A DNA stretch of 48,981 nt from Streptomyces graminilatus (GTDB lineage: Bacteria > Actinomycetota > Actinomycetes > Streptomycetales > Streptomycetaceae), in the NCBI RefSeq assembly GCF_001418565.1, contig NZ_LIQQ01000136.1, positions 1 to 48,981 of the forward strand. Direction: 5' to 3'. The translations under genes were made by a program, and so were the position numbers. The notes under the pieces are model-generated. The model was given only the letters and a program-made list of their open reading frames with translations. It was not told the DNA's origin and did not search any database. Below are positions 25,378-33,875 of this stretch, piece after piece (positions within the stretch are counted from its first letter, which is position 1; each line of letters begins with the position of its first letter).

Positions 25378-27630
25378 CTACGAGCGCAGCCTGAAGTCCA
25401 GTGCCGTGCAGCGCCGTCCGGCCGACACCGTGCGCACCGCCTGGCCTATCGCCTTGCGTGAACCGACCAGGACGACGAGCTTCTTGGCGCGCGTGACGGC
25501 CGTATACAAAAGATTGCGCTGAAGCATCATCCACGCACCCGTGGTGACCGGGACGACCACCGCCGGGTACTCGCTGCCCTGGGAGCGGTGGATGGTCACG
25601 GCGTAGGCGTGGGCGAGTTCGTCCAGCTCATCGAAGTCGTACGGCACTTCCTCGTCCTCGTCCGTCAACACGGTGAGGCGCTGTTCCACCTCATCGAGGG
25701 AAGTGACGACGCCGACGGTGCCGTTGAAGACGCCGTTCTCGCCCTTGTCGTAGTTGTTCCGGATCTGCGTGACCTTGTCGCCGATCCGGAAGACCCGGCC
25801 GCCGAACCGCTTCTCGGGGAGGTCGGGGCGGCCCGGGGTGATCGCCTGCTGGAGCAGCCCGTTGAGGTTTCCGGCGCCCGCCGGGCCCCGGTGCATCGGC
25901 GCGAGCACCTGGATGTCGCGCCGGGGATCGAGGCCGAACTTGGCCGGAATTCGCCGTGCGGCCACGTCCACGGTGAGCCGGCCGGCCTCCTCCGTGTCGT
26001 CCTCGACGAAGAGGAAGAAGTCCTTCATGCCGTCGGTGACCGGATGCTGCCCGGAGTTGATCCGGTGCGCGTTCGTCACGACGCCCGACTGCTGGGCCTG
26101 CCGGAAGACCTTGGTGAGCCGGACGGCCGGGACCGGGCTGCCGTCGGCCAGCATGTCCCGCAGGACCTCTCCGGCGCCGACGCTGGGGAGTTGGTCCACA
26201 TCCCCGACGAACAGCAGGTGCGCGCCCGGCGCGACCGCCTTCGCCAGCTTGTTGGCGAGCAGCAGGTCCAGCATCGAGGCCTCGTCCACCACCACCAGGT
26301 CGGCGTCGAGGGGGCGGTCCCGGTCGTAGGCCGCGTCTCCGCCGGGCTTCAGTTCGAGGAGGCGGTGGACGGTGGAGGCCTCGGCGCCGGTGAGTTCGGC
26401 GAGGCGCTTGGCGGCGCGGCCGGTCGGGGCGGCGAGGACCACCTTGGCCTTCTTCGCGCGCGCCAGTTCCACGATCGAGCGGACCGTGAAGGACTTGCCG
26501 CAGCCCGGCCCGCCGGTGAGGACGGCGACCTTCTCCGTCAGCGCGAGCCGCACGGCCGCCTCCTGCTCGGGGGCCAACTCGGCCCCCGTACGCCCCTGGA
26601 GCCAGCTCAGCGCCTTGTCCCAGGCCACGTCGTGGAAGGCGGGCATCCGGTCCTCCCCGGTGCGCAGGAGGCGCAACAGCTGGGCGGAGAGGGAGAGTTC
26701 CGCCCGGTGGAAGGGGACCAGGTAGACGGCCGTCACCGGTTCCGGGTCGCCGTCGGGGCCGGGGACCTTCTCCCGTACGACACCGGGGTCCTCGCCCTCC
26801 TCCGGGGGCGCCGCGAGTTCGGCGAGGCACTCGATGACGAGGCCGGTGTCGACCTGGAGGAGCTTCACCGCGTCCGCGATCAGGCGTTCCTCGGGGAGGT
26901 AGCAGTGACCCTGGTCGGTGGACTGCGAAAGGGCGTACTGGAGGCCCGCCTTGACGCGCTCGGGGCTGTCGTGCGGGATGCCTACGGACTGGGCGATCTT
27001 GTCGGCGGTGAGGAAACCGATGCCCCAGACGTCGGAGGCGAGGCGGTAGGGCTGGTTCTTCACGACGGAGATCGAGGCGTCGCCGTACTTCTTGTAGATG
27101 CGCACGGCGATGGACGTGGAGACCTCGACGCTCTGGAGGAAGAGCATGACCTCCTTGATCGCCTTCTGCTCCTCCCAGGCGTCGGCGATCTTCTTCGTGC
27201 GCTTGGGGCCGAGGCCCGGCACCTCGATGAGCCGCTTGGGCTCCTCCTCGATGATCCGGAGGGTGTCCAGACCGAAGTGCTGGGTGATGCGGTCGGCGAA
27301 GATCGGGCCGATGCCCTTGACCAGACCGGAACCGAGGTAGCGGCGGATGCCCTGGACGGTGGCGGGCAGGACGGTCGTGTAGTTCTCGACGGTGAACTGC
27401 TTGCCGTACTGCTGATGGGAGCCCCAGCGGCCCTCCATCCGCAGCGACTCGCCGACCTGGGCGCCGAGCAGCGCGCCCACGACGGTGAGCAGGTCACCGG
27501 CGCCCCGGCCGGTGTCGACGCGGGCGACCGTGTAGCCGTTGTCCTCGTTGGCGTACGTGATGCGTTCGAGCACACCTTCGAGGACGGCGAGTCGCCGCTC
27601 GCCCGTGGGGTTCCCCGCCTGTTGAGCCAT
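25378..27630 (-). CDS. recD2: RecD2-like ATP-dependent DNA helicase
   Basis: A 750-residue SF1B helicase. The N-terminal OB-like domain (LERITYANEDNGYTVARV) and helix-hairpin-helix region (VPGLGPKRTKKIADAWEEQ, DVWGIGFLTADKIAQ) are typical of the RecD2 class that acts without RecBC. Helicase motif I is GGPGCGKS, motif II VVVDEASMLD, motif III FVGDVDQLPSVGAG, and the C-terminal motif VI region is LAHAYAVTIHRSQGSEYPAVV and NLLYTAVTRAKKLVV. It should unwind DNA 5' to 3' in repair. The ATG at 27630 gives MAQQAGNPTGERR; the longer frame upstream runs into the lacI promoter and is rejected. Confidence 0.9.
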   Translation of the reverse strand: MAQQAGNPTGERRLAVLEGVLERITYANEDNGYTVARVDTGRGAGDLLTVVGALLGAQVGESLRMEGRWGSHQQYGKQFTVENYTTVLPATVQGIRRYLGSGLVKGIGPIFADRITQHFGLDTLRIIEEEPKRLIEVPGLGPKRTKKIADAWEEQKAIKEVMLFLQSVEVSTSIAVRIYKKYGDASISVVKNQPYRLASDVWGIGFLTADKIAQSVGIPHDSPERVKAGLQYALSQSTDQGHCYLPEERLIADAVKLLQVDTGLVIECLAELAAPPEEGEDPGVVREKVPGPDGDPEPVTAVYLVPFHRAELSLSAQLLRLLRTGEDRMPAFHDVAWDKALSWLQGRTGAELAPEQEAAVRLALTEKVAVLTGGPGCGKSFTVRSIVELARAKKAKVVLAAPTGRAAKRLAELTGAEASTVHRLLELKPGGDAAYDRDRPLDADLVVVDEASMLDLLLANKLAKAVAPGAHLLFVGDVDQLPSVGAGEVLRDMLADGSPVPAVRLTKVFRQAQQSGVVTNAHRINSGQHPVTDGMKDFFLFVEDDTEEAGRLTVDVAARRIPAKFGLDPRRDIQVLAPMHRGPAGAGNLNGLLQQAITPGRPDLPEKRFGGRVFRIGDKVTQIRNNYDKGENGVFNGTVGVVTSLDEVEQRLTVLTDEDEEVPYDFDELDELAHAYAVTIHRSQGSEYPAVVVPVTTGAWMMLQRNLLYTAVTRAKKLVVLVGSRKAIGQAVRTVSAGRRCTALDFRLRS

Positions 27631-27741
27631 GATCCGACGGTACCGGTGAGGTGTGACAACGGGCCGGGGGTGTGGGGAGAGCTGACGTCCGGGCATCACA
27701 ATCCGGTCTCGGGACCGGGGTGAAGTCTTGATTAATCCGCT

Positions 27742-27787
27742 TGTAATCGATTCCAATCAGTCGCACGCAGGGATGTAATCGATTCCA
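27742..27787. promoter_or_regulatory. Duplicated LacI-family operator
   Basis: TGTAATCGATTCCA occurs twice as a direct repeat, at 27742-27755 and 27774-27787, centre to centre 32 bases (three helical turns). Each has a symmetrical AATCGATT core with central CG, typical of LacI-family sites. They precede the lacI-type gene, which starts at 27817, so autoregulation is likely. Confidence 0.75.
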
Positions 27788-27816
27788 TGAACGAACCACA
27801 AGGAGGTGGTCCGGCG

Positions 27817-28863
27817 ATGGCGAGCATCAAGGATGTCGCCGCCGAGGCGGGCGTGTCCGTCGCCACGGTGTCGCGGGTCCTGAACGACCATCCGTCCGTC
27901 AGCGCGGACGCACGCGCACGCGTGCTGGCCGCTGTCGAGGCACTGGGCTACCGCCCGAACGCCGTCGCCCGTTCCCTGCGCACCGACCAGACCCGCACCC
28001 TCGGCCTGGTCATCAGCGATGTGCTGAACCCGTACTTCACGACCCTGGCCCGCTCGGTCGAGGAGGAGGCCCGCGCCCTCGGCTACAGCGTGATCATCGG
28101 CAACGCCGACGAACAGCCCGACCTCCAGGACCACCACGTACGGAGCCTGCTGGACCGTCGTATCGACGGCCTCCTGGTCTCCCCCACCGACGGCGGCTCC
28201 CCGCTGATGCTGGACACCGCGCGCGGGGGCACCCCGATGGTCTTCGTGGACCGCTGGATCCCGGGCGTGGACGTACCGGTCGTACGGGCGGACGGGCGCG
28301 CCGCCGTCCGGGATCTCGTCGCGCACCTGTACGGGCTCGGTCACCGGCGGCTCGCGATCGTCGCGGGCCCGGCGGCCACCACCACCGGCAGCGAGCGCGT
28401 CGAGGCCTTCAGGGAGGCCCTCGCCGAGTACGGACTGCCGCTCCCGGACGCCTACATAGGGCAGGGCGATTTCCAGGCCGAGAGCGGGCGCCGTGTGACG
28501 GACACGTTCCTCGACCTGGCCGAGCCGCCCGAGGTCGTGTTCGCGGCCGACAACCTGATGGCGCTGGGCGCGCTGGACGCCGTACGCGCGCGCGGGATGC
28601 GGGTTCCGGGCGACATCGCGCTCGCGGCCTTCGACGACATCCCGTGGTTCGTGCACACCGATCCGCCGGTCACGGCCATCGCACAGCCGACCGGGGAGCT
28701 GGGGCGGGCCGCCGTCCGGGCCCTGGTCGACATGATCGAGGGCCGCCCGCCGCAGTCCGTGACGCTGGCCGCACGGCTCGTCGTACGGCGGTCGTGCGGG
28801 GAGCCCGCCGCGCCCACAGCCACCTCCGCACAGCCCCCCGTGACGAACAGGAGTACGTCGTGA
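27817..28863 (+). CDS. rbsR: LacI-family regulator of the ribose-type operon
   Basis: A 348-residue repressor. The ATG at 27817 is preferred over the one at 27787 because AAGGAGG lies ten bases before it and the earlier ATG overlaps an operator. MASIKDVAAEAGVSVATVSRVLNDHPSVSADARARVLAAVEALGYRPNAVARSLRT shown in parts is the HTH plus hinge helix. The remaining residues form the periplasmic-binding-like sugar domain (LGLVISDVLNPYFTTLARSVEEEA, IALAAFDDIPWFVHTDPPVTAIAQP). Position at the head of a ribose transporter operon makes ribose the likely inducer. The stop overlaps the next GTG. Confidence 0.85.
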   Translation: MASIKDVAAEAGVSVATVSRVLNDHPSVSADARARVLAAVEALGYRPNAVARSLRTDQTRTLGLVISDVLNPYFTTLARSVEEEARALGYSVIIGNADEQPDLQDHHVRSLLDRRIDGLLVSPTDGGSPLMLDTARGGTPMVFVDRWIPGVDVPVVRADGRAAVRDLVAHLYGLGHRRLAIVAGPAATTTGSERVEAFREALAEYGLPLPDAYIGQGDFQAESGRRVTDTFLDLAEPPEVVFAADNLMALGALDAVRARGMRVPGDIALAAFDDIPWFVHTDPPVTAIAQPTGELGRAAVRALVDMIEGRPPQSVTLAARLVVRRSCGEPAAPTATSAQPPVTNRSTS

Positions 28864-30410
28864 GCAACCAGGACGAGTTGCTGCGCATCGAAGGCATACG
28901 GAAGTCCTTCCCCGGTGTGGTCGCGCTCGACGGCGTCGACTTCGAGCTGCGCCGGGGTGAGGTGCACGTACTGCTCGGCGAGAACGGAGCGGGCAAGAGC
29001 ACCCTCATCAAGATGCTCTCCGGCGCCTATCGCCCCGATGCCGGCCGCGTCCTCGTCGACGGCGAGGAGACCCGTATCCACGGGGCGCAGGACTCCGAGC
29101 GTCTCGGGATCGCCACCATCTACCAGGAGTTCAACCTGGTCCCCGATCTGACGGTCGCCGAGAACATCTTCCTGGGGCGCCAGCCGCGCCGCTACGGGAT
29201 GATCGACCGCAAGCGGATGGAGGCCGAGGCCGCCGGGCTGCTGGAGCGGGTCGGGGTGAACGTGTCGCCACGCGCGCGTGTGCGTGAACTCGGGATCGCG
29301 CGGCTCCAGATGGTCGAGATCGCGAAGGCGCTGAGCCTGAACGCGCGCGTGCTGATCATGGACGAGCCGACCGCCGTGCTCACCTCGGAGGAGGTCGAGA
29401 AGCTGTTCGTCATCGTGCGCAAGCTGCGCGAGGACGGCGTCGGGATCGTCTTCATCACCCATCACCTGGACGAGATCGCCGCCCTGGGGGATCGGGTGAC
29501 GGTTATTCGCGACGGGAAGAGTGTCGGGCGGGTGCCTGCCAATACACCCGAGGACGAGCTCGTACGGCTCATGGTCGGGCGGTCGATCGAACAGCAGTAC
29601 CCGAGGGAGGCAGTCGAGGCCGGTGGCGCGTTGCTCAAGGTGGAGGGGCTCACCCGGGACGGTGTCTTTCACGACGTGAGTTTCGAGGTGCGGGCCGGTG
29701 AGGTCGTCGGCATCGCGGGGCTGGTCGGGGCGGGGCGTACGGAGGTGGCGCGTGCCGTCTTCGGCGCCGATCCCTACGACCGGGGTTCCGTGTCCGTCGC
29801 GGGCGCCGGCGTGCGTGGCAACGATGTCGGGGCCGCCATGGCCGCCGGGATCGGGCTCGTGCCCGAGGACCGCAAGGGGCAGGGGCTGGTGCTGGACGCC
29901 TCCGTCAAGGAGAACCTCGGCCTGGTCACCCTGCGGGCCGCGACCAAGGGCGGTCTCGTCGACCTCAAGGGGCAGCGGGCCGCCGCCGCGAAGGTCGCCG
30001 AGCAGTTGGGCGTACGGATGACCGGGCTCGGCCAGCAGGTGCGCACCCTCTCCGGGGGCAATCAGCAGAAGGTCGTCATCGGCAAGTGGCTGCTCGCCGA
30101 CACCAGGGTGCTGATCCTCGACGAGCCGACGCGCGGTATCGACGTCGGGGCCAAGGTCGAGATCTACCAGCTGATCAACGAACTGACGGCCGCCGGTGCC
30201 GCCGTACTGATGATCTCCAGCGATCTGCCCGAGGTGCTCGGGATGAGCGACCGGGTGCTGGTGATGGCACAGGGCCGGATCGCCGGTGAACTCACGGCCG
30301 CCGAGGCCACCCAGGACTCCGTGATGGCGCTCGCCGTCAGCACGAACATCGGCACGAATGCCAGTACGAACAATGGAACTACCGCTGTGGAGGGCTCCCG
30401 TGGCCACTGA
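28860..30410 (+). CDS. rbsA: Ribose-type ABC transporter ATP-binding protein (double ATPase)
   Basis: A 516-residue protein with two ABC ATPase halves, as in RbsA and other sugar CUT2 ATPases. The first half has LLGENGAGKSTLIKML and LIMDEPTAVL. The second half has GLVGAGRTEVARAVFG, a degenerate Walker A without the Lys-Ser/Thr pair, LSGGNQQKVVIGKWL and LILDEPTRGIDVG. This asymmetry is usual in the family. The start is the GTG of a GTGA overlap with lacI. The C-terminus has an Asn/Thr-rich tail (STNIGTNASTNNGTT). It should drive the permease/binding-protein fusion encoded next. Confidence 0.92.
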   Translation: MSNQDELLRIEGIRKSFPGVVALDGVDFELRRGEVHVLLGENGAGKSTLIKMLSGAYRPDAGRVLVDGEETRIHGAQDSERLGIATIYQEFNLVPDLTVAENIFLGRQPRRYGMIDRKRMEAEAAGLLERVGVNVSPRARVRELGIARLQMVEIAKALSLNARVLIMDEPTAVLTSEEVEKLFVIVRKLREDGVGIVFITHHLDEIAALGDRVTVIRDGKSVGRVPANTPEDELVRLMVGRSIEQQYPREAVEAGGALLKVEGLTRDGVFHDVSFEVRAGEVVGIAGLVGAGRTEVARAVFGADPYDRGSVSVAGAGVRGNDVGAAMAAGIGLVPEDRKGQGLVLDASVKENLGLVTLRAATKGGLVDLKGQRAAAAKVAEQLGVRMTGLGQQVRTLSGGNQQKVVIGKWLLADTRVLILDEPTRGIDVGAKVEIYQLINELTAAGAAVLMISSDLPEVLGMSDRVLVMAQGRIAGELTAAEATQDSVMALAVSTNIGTNASTNNGTTAVEGSRGH

Positions 30411-32355
30411 CACGCTCAAGAGCAACGCGGGCGCGAGTGGCGCCACGAGCGGCCTGCGCCGCGTGCTGCTCGACAACGGCGCGCTGAGCGCGCTCATCGT
30501 CCTCGTCATCGCGATGTCGGCGCTGTCCGGCGACTTCCTGACGACCGACAACCTGCTCAACGTGGGCGTCCAGGCGGCCGTGACCGCCGTTCTCGCCTTC
30601 GGTGTCACCTTCGTCATCGTCTCGGCGGGCATCGACCTGTCGGTGGGTTCCGTCGCCGCGCTGTCGGCCACCGTCCTTGCCTGGGCGGCGACTTCGGAGG
30701 GCATACCGGTCGCGACAGCGGTCGTCCTGGCCGTCGTCACCGGCATCGCGTGCGGGCTCGTCAACGGTTTCCTGATCTCGTACGGCAAACTGCCGCCGTT
30801 CATCGCGACGCTCGCCATGCTGTCGGTGGGGCGCGGTCTGTCGCTGGTGATCTCGCAGGGTTCGCCGATCGCGTTCCCCGACTCGGTCTCGCACCTCGGT
30901 GACACGCTGGGCGGCTGGCTGCCGGTGCCCGTGCTGGTGATGGTGGCCATGGGGCTCGTCACCGCGTTCATCCTCGCCCGTACCTACCTGGGCCGTGCCA
31001 TGTACGCGATCGGCGGCAACGAGGAGGCGGCCCGGCTGTCCGGGCTGCGGGTCAAGAGGCAGAAGCTGGCGATCTACGCGCTGTCCGGGCTGTTCGCCGC
31101 GGCGGCGGGCATCGTGCTCGCGTCGCGGCTGTCCTCCGCGCAGCCGCAGGCCGCACAGGGGTACGAGCTGGACGCCATCGCGGCCGTCGTGATTGGTGGG
31201 GCGAGTCTGGCGGGTGGTACCGGTAAGGCGTCCGGGACTCTGATCGGCGCGCTGATCCTCGCCGTGCTCAGGAACGGCCTCAACCTGCTCTCCGTGTCCG
31301 CGTTCTGGCAGCAGGTCGTCATCGGTGTCGTGATCGCGCTGGCGGTGCTGCTCGACTCGGCGCGGCGGAAGAGCGGGGCCTCGGTGACGTCCGCCGGGGC
31401 GGCCGGTGGCGGGGACCGGCGCAGGCAGGTGCTGACGTACGGGCTTGCCGCCGTGGTCGCGGTGGCCGTCGTGGGGGCCACCTCGCTGCTGCACGGCGGC
31501 TCGTCGGCCGCTACGACCCAGAAGGTGGGGCTGTCCCTGTCGACGCTCAACAACCCCTTCTTCGTGCAGATCCGGGCCGGTGCCCAGGCCGAGGCGGAGA
31601 AGCTCGGCGTGGACCTGACCGTCACGGACGCCCAGAACGACGCCTCCCAGCAGGCCAACCAGTTGCAGAACTTCACCAGTTCGGGCCTCGGCGCGATCAT
31701 CGTCAACCCGGTGGACTCGGACGCGACGGGTCCTGCCGCGCGGGCCGTGAACAAGTCCGGGATCCCGCTCGTCGCGGTCGACCGGTCGGTCAACAACGCG
31801 GACACCGCCACGCTCGTCGCCTCCGACAACACGGCGGGCGGCAGGCAGGCCGCGAAGGCGCTCGCCGAGAAGCTGGGCGGCAACGGCACGATCGTCGTCC
31901 TCCAGGGCCAGGCGGGCACCTCCGCGAGCCGTGAGCGCGGCGCGGGCTTCGCCGAGGGGCTGAAGGCCTACCCGGGCATCAAGGTCGTCGCCAAGCAGCC
32001 CGCCGACTGGGACCGCACCAAGGGCCTCGACGTCATGACCAACCTCCTCCAGGCCAACCCCGGCATCAGCGGAGTCTTCGCCGAGAACGACGAGATGGCG
32101 CTCGGCGCGATCAAGGCGCTCGGCGCCAAGGCCGGCAGGTCGGTGCAGGTGATCGGCTTCGACGGCACGCCGGACGGGCTGAAGGCGGTCGCGGACGGCT
32201 CGCTGTACGCGTCGGTCGCCCAGCAGCCCAAGGAGCTCGGGCGGATCGCGGTGGAGAACGCTCTGCGGGTCGCCGAGGGCAAGGGTGTCGAGAAGGCGGT
32301 GATGGTGCCGGTGAAGGTGGTCACGAAGGAGAACGTGGCGGCGTTCGGCGGCTGA
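30400..32355 (+). CDS. rbsC-rbsB: Ribose-type permease fused to its sugar-binding protein
   Basis: A 651-residue fusion. Residues about 1-325 are a CUT2 permease of RbsC type with about eight to ten membrane spans (TFVIVSAGIDLSVGSVAALSA; YAIGGNEEAARLSGLRVKRQK; AVVIGGASLAGGTGKASGTLIG). A short Ser/Gly-rich and basic linker leads to an extra membrane segment (about 346-362) and then, from about 375, a complete RbsB-like ligand-binding domain (VGLSLSTLNNPFFVQIRAGAQAEA; IVNPVDSDATGPAARAVNKSG; GVFAENDEMALGAIKALGAK). The binding protein is thus tethered to the permease rather than being a free lipoprotein. The GTG at 30400 follows GGAGGG and overlaps the rbsA end by 11 bases. Confidence 0.92.
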   Translation: MATDTLKSNAGASGATSGLRRVLLDNGALSALIVLVIAMSALSGDFLTTDNLLNVGVQAAVTAVLAFGVTFVIVSAGIDLSVGSVAALSATVLAWAATSEGIPVATAVVLAVVTGIACGLVNGFLISYGKLPPFIATLAMLSVGRGLSLVISQGSPIAFPDSVSHLGDTLGGWLPVPVLVMVAMGLVTAFILARTYLGRAMYAIGGNEEAARLSGLRVKRQKLAIYALSGLFAAAAGIVLASRLSSAQPQAAQGYELDAIAAVVIGGASLAGGTGKASGTLIGALILAVLRNGLNLLSVSAFWQQVVIGVVIALAVLLDSARRKSGASVTSAGAAGGGDRRRQVLTYGLAAVVAVAVVGATSLLHGGSSAATTQKVGLSLSTLNNPFFVQIRAGAQAEAEKLGVDLTVTDAQNDASQQANQLQNFTSSGLGAIIVNPVDSDATGPAARAVNKSGIPLVAVDRSVNNADTATLVASDNTAGGRQAAKALAEKLGGNGTIVVLQGQAGTSASRERGAGFAEGLKAYPGIKVVAKQPADWDRTKGLDVMTNLLQANPGISGVFAENDEMALGAIKALGAKAGRSVQVIGFDGTPDGLKAVADGSLYASVAQQPKELGRIAVENALRVAEGKGVEKAVMVPVKVVTKENVAAFGG

Positions 32356-32372
32356 GCCGATCCCTCCGAGCG

Positions 32373-32420
32373 GAGCTCCCCGAAGAGCTCCCGGAAGAGC
32401 TCCCGGAAGAGCTCTCCGAA
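32373..32420 (+). repeat. Four tandem 12-base repeats
   Basis: GAGCTCCCCGAA, GAGCTCCCGGAA, GAGCTCCCGGAA and GAGCTCTCCGAA lie head to tail directly after the rbsC-rbsB stop. Each unit contains the palindrome GAGCTC. The fourth copy runs into a hairpin. Confidence 0.8.
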
Positions 32421-32430
32421 CGGGGAGAGC
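32411..32430 (+). terminator. Hairpin between rbsC-rbsB and rbsK
   Basis: GCTCTCC (32411-32417) pairs with GGAGAGC (32424-32430), with a six-base loop. It sits inside the operon, so it may set the level of rbsK relative to the transporter or protect the upstream mRNA, rather than stop all transcription. The gap 32431-32602 beyond shows nothing else clear. Confidence 0.45.
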
Positions 32431-32617
32431 GAGCGGGAGGAGCGAGCGGGTACGGCCGGGCGCGCCTCCAGTCGGGGCCGCCCGGCCCTGTCCGCCGCAG
32501 GAGCCGGTCACAGGGCCGGTGACGGGGCCAAGTCACGGGACCGGGTGACAGAAGCGGACAATCGGCCGACTGCCCGGCTGTCGGCCGGTACAACTGATCT
32601 GTATGGGGAGAATGTTC

Positions 32618-33619
32618 ATGCACGACTACGACCTGCTGGTCGTGGGATCGGCCAACGCCGACCTGGTGACCGTGGTCGAGCGACGGCCCGCCGCCGGTGA
32701 GACGGTGCTCGGCTCCGACCTGGTCGTCCACCCGGGGGGCAAGGGCGCCAACCAGGCTGTCGCGGCTGCCCGGTTGGGTGCCCGTACGGCGTTGCTCGCG
32801 CGGGTCGGGAACGACGGCCACGGCCGCCTGCTGCTCGACTCGCTGCGGGACGCCGGCGTCGACACGGTGGGCGTCCTGGTGGGCGGGGCGCCCACGGGGG
32901 TCGCGCTGATCACGGTGGACCCGTCGGGCGACAACAGCATCGTGGTGTCGCCGGGCGCCAACGGGCGGCTGTCGCCGGAGGACATCCGGGCGGCGGGGAG
33001 CCTGTTCCAGGCCGCGCGGGTGGTGTCGGCGCAACTGGAGATTCCGCTGGAGTCGATCGTGGAGACGGTACGGAACCTGTCTCCCGAGAGCCGGTTCGTC
33101 CTCAACCCGTCCCCGCCCCGCCCGTTGCCGCGTGAAGTCCTGGCCGCCTGCGACCCGTTGATCGTGAACGAGCACGAGGCCCGCGTGATCGCCGGTACGG
33201 ACGCCGAGTTGGGCGATTCGCCGGAGGACTGGGCGAAGGCGCTGCTGGCGCTGGGGCCGCGCTCGGTCGTCATCACCCTGGGCGCGGAGGGCGCGCTGGT
33301 CGCCGTACGGGCCGGGGAGCGGACACGGGTGCCGTCGGTGAAGGTGGACGCCGTGGACACGACGGGGGCGGGCGACGCGTTCACCGCCGCGCTGGCGTGG
33401 CGGCTGGGTGCGGGCGAGTCGCCGGTCCAGGCCGCGGCGTACGCGGCCCGGGTGGGCGCGGTGGCGGTGACGCGGGCCGGGGCCCAGAAGTCCTTCCCGA
33501 CCGCCGAGGAGGTCGAGGCGCTGTGCGGTGCCCTCCCCGGGGACAACCCCCGGACCCCCGGCCGGGAAACCGGGCCGGGAGACGCGCCCGACGACACCGT
33601 GCGAGGTGCGGTCCGGTGA
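32618..33619 (+). CDS. rbsK: Ribokinase
   Basis: A 333-residue PfkB-family kinase that turns ribose into ribose 5-phosphate. Three in-frame ATGs (32603, 32612, 32618) are possible; the last fits GGGGAG seven bases upstream and gives MHDYDLLVVGSANADLV. Signature one is HPGGKGANQAVAAARLG and signature two DTTGAGDAFTAAL with the catalytic Asp. The C-terminal 35 residues are a Pro/Gly/Asp-rich extension not needed for the fold. The stop overlaps the start of the rbsD remnant by GTGA. Confidence 0.9.
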   Translation: MHDYDLLVVGSANADLVTVVERRPAAGETVLGSDLVVHPGGKGANQAVAAARLGARTALLARVGNDGHGRLLLDSLRDAGVDTVGVLVGGAPTGVALITVDPSGDNSIVVSPGANGRLSPEDIRAAGSLFQAARVVSAQLEIPLESIVETVRNLSPESRFVLNPSPPRPLPREVLAACDPLIVNEHEARVIAGTDAELGDSPEDWAKALLALGPRSVVITLGAEGALVAVRAGERTRVPSVKVDAVDTTGAGDAFTAALAWRLGAGESPVQAAAYAARVGAVAVTRAGAQKSFPTAEEVEALCGALPGDNPRTPGRETGPGDAPDDTVRGAVR

Positions 33620-33856
33620 GGCGGGGCGGCGTCCTGAACCGTCATCTCGCGGGCGCGCCGGCCGAGTTGAGGCATGGGCACGGGGTGCTGGTGTGCGACG
33701 CCAGGATGCCGGTCCCGGCCGGGGCGCGCGTCGTGGACCTGGCCTTCCGGGCCGGGGTGCCGTCCGGAGCTGTCGGCGGGCGCGCGGCTCGTCGTACGGA
33801 CGGGTGAGGCCCGTCCGTACGCGAACGTGCTGCTGCGCTGCGGGGTGTTCTTCTAG
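33616..33856 (+). pseudogene. rbsD: rbsD remnant (D-ribose pyranase), internal deletion and frame break
   Basis: Frame one starts at the GTG of a GTGA overlap with rbsK and reads GVLNRHLAGAPAELRHGHGVLVCDARMPVPAG…VVDLAFRAGVPS, the N-terminal third of RbsD, then runs off to a TGA at 33805-33807. Another frame carries ELSAGARLVVRTGEARPYAN and VLLRCGVFF up to TAG 33854-33856, the true RbsD C-terminus. The join is at about 33760-33768; some 45-65 codons are missing compared with the usual length of about 130. The C-terminal part also contains a 12-base perfect hairpin (33793-33804 / 33810-33821). No functional pyranase is expected from this copy. Confidence 0.85.
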
Positions 33857-33875
33857 CCCTTACGGGTTCATGGAT

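Noticed and set aside
32373..32420. Tandem repeats considered as a CRISPR array
   Set aside because: Units are 12 bases with no spacers and no cas genes nearby.
28452..32511. Long minus-strand frames opposite the rbsA and rbsC-rbsB genes
   Set aside because: Shadows of genes with unmistakable ABC transporter motifs.
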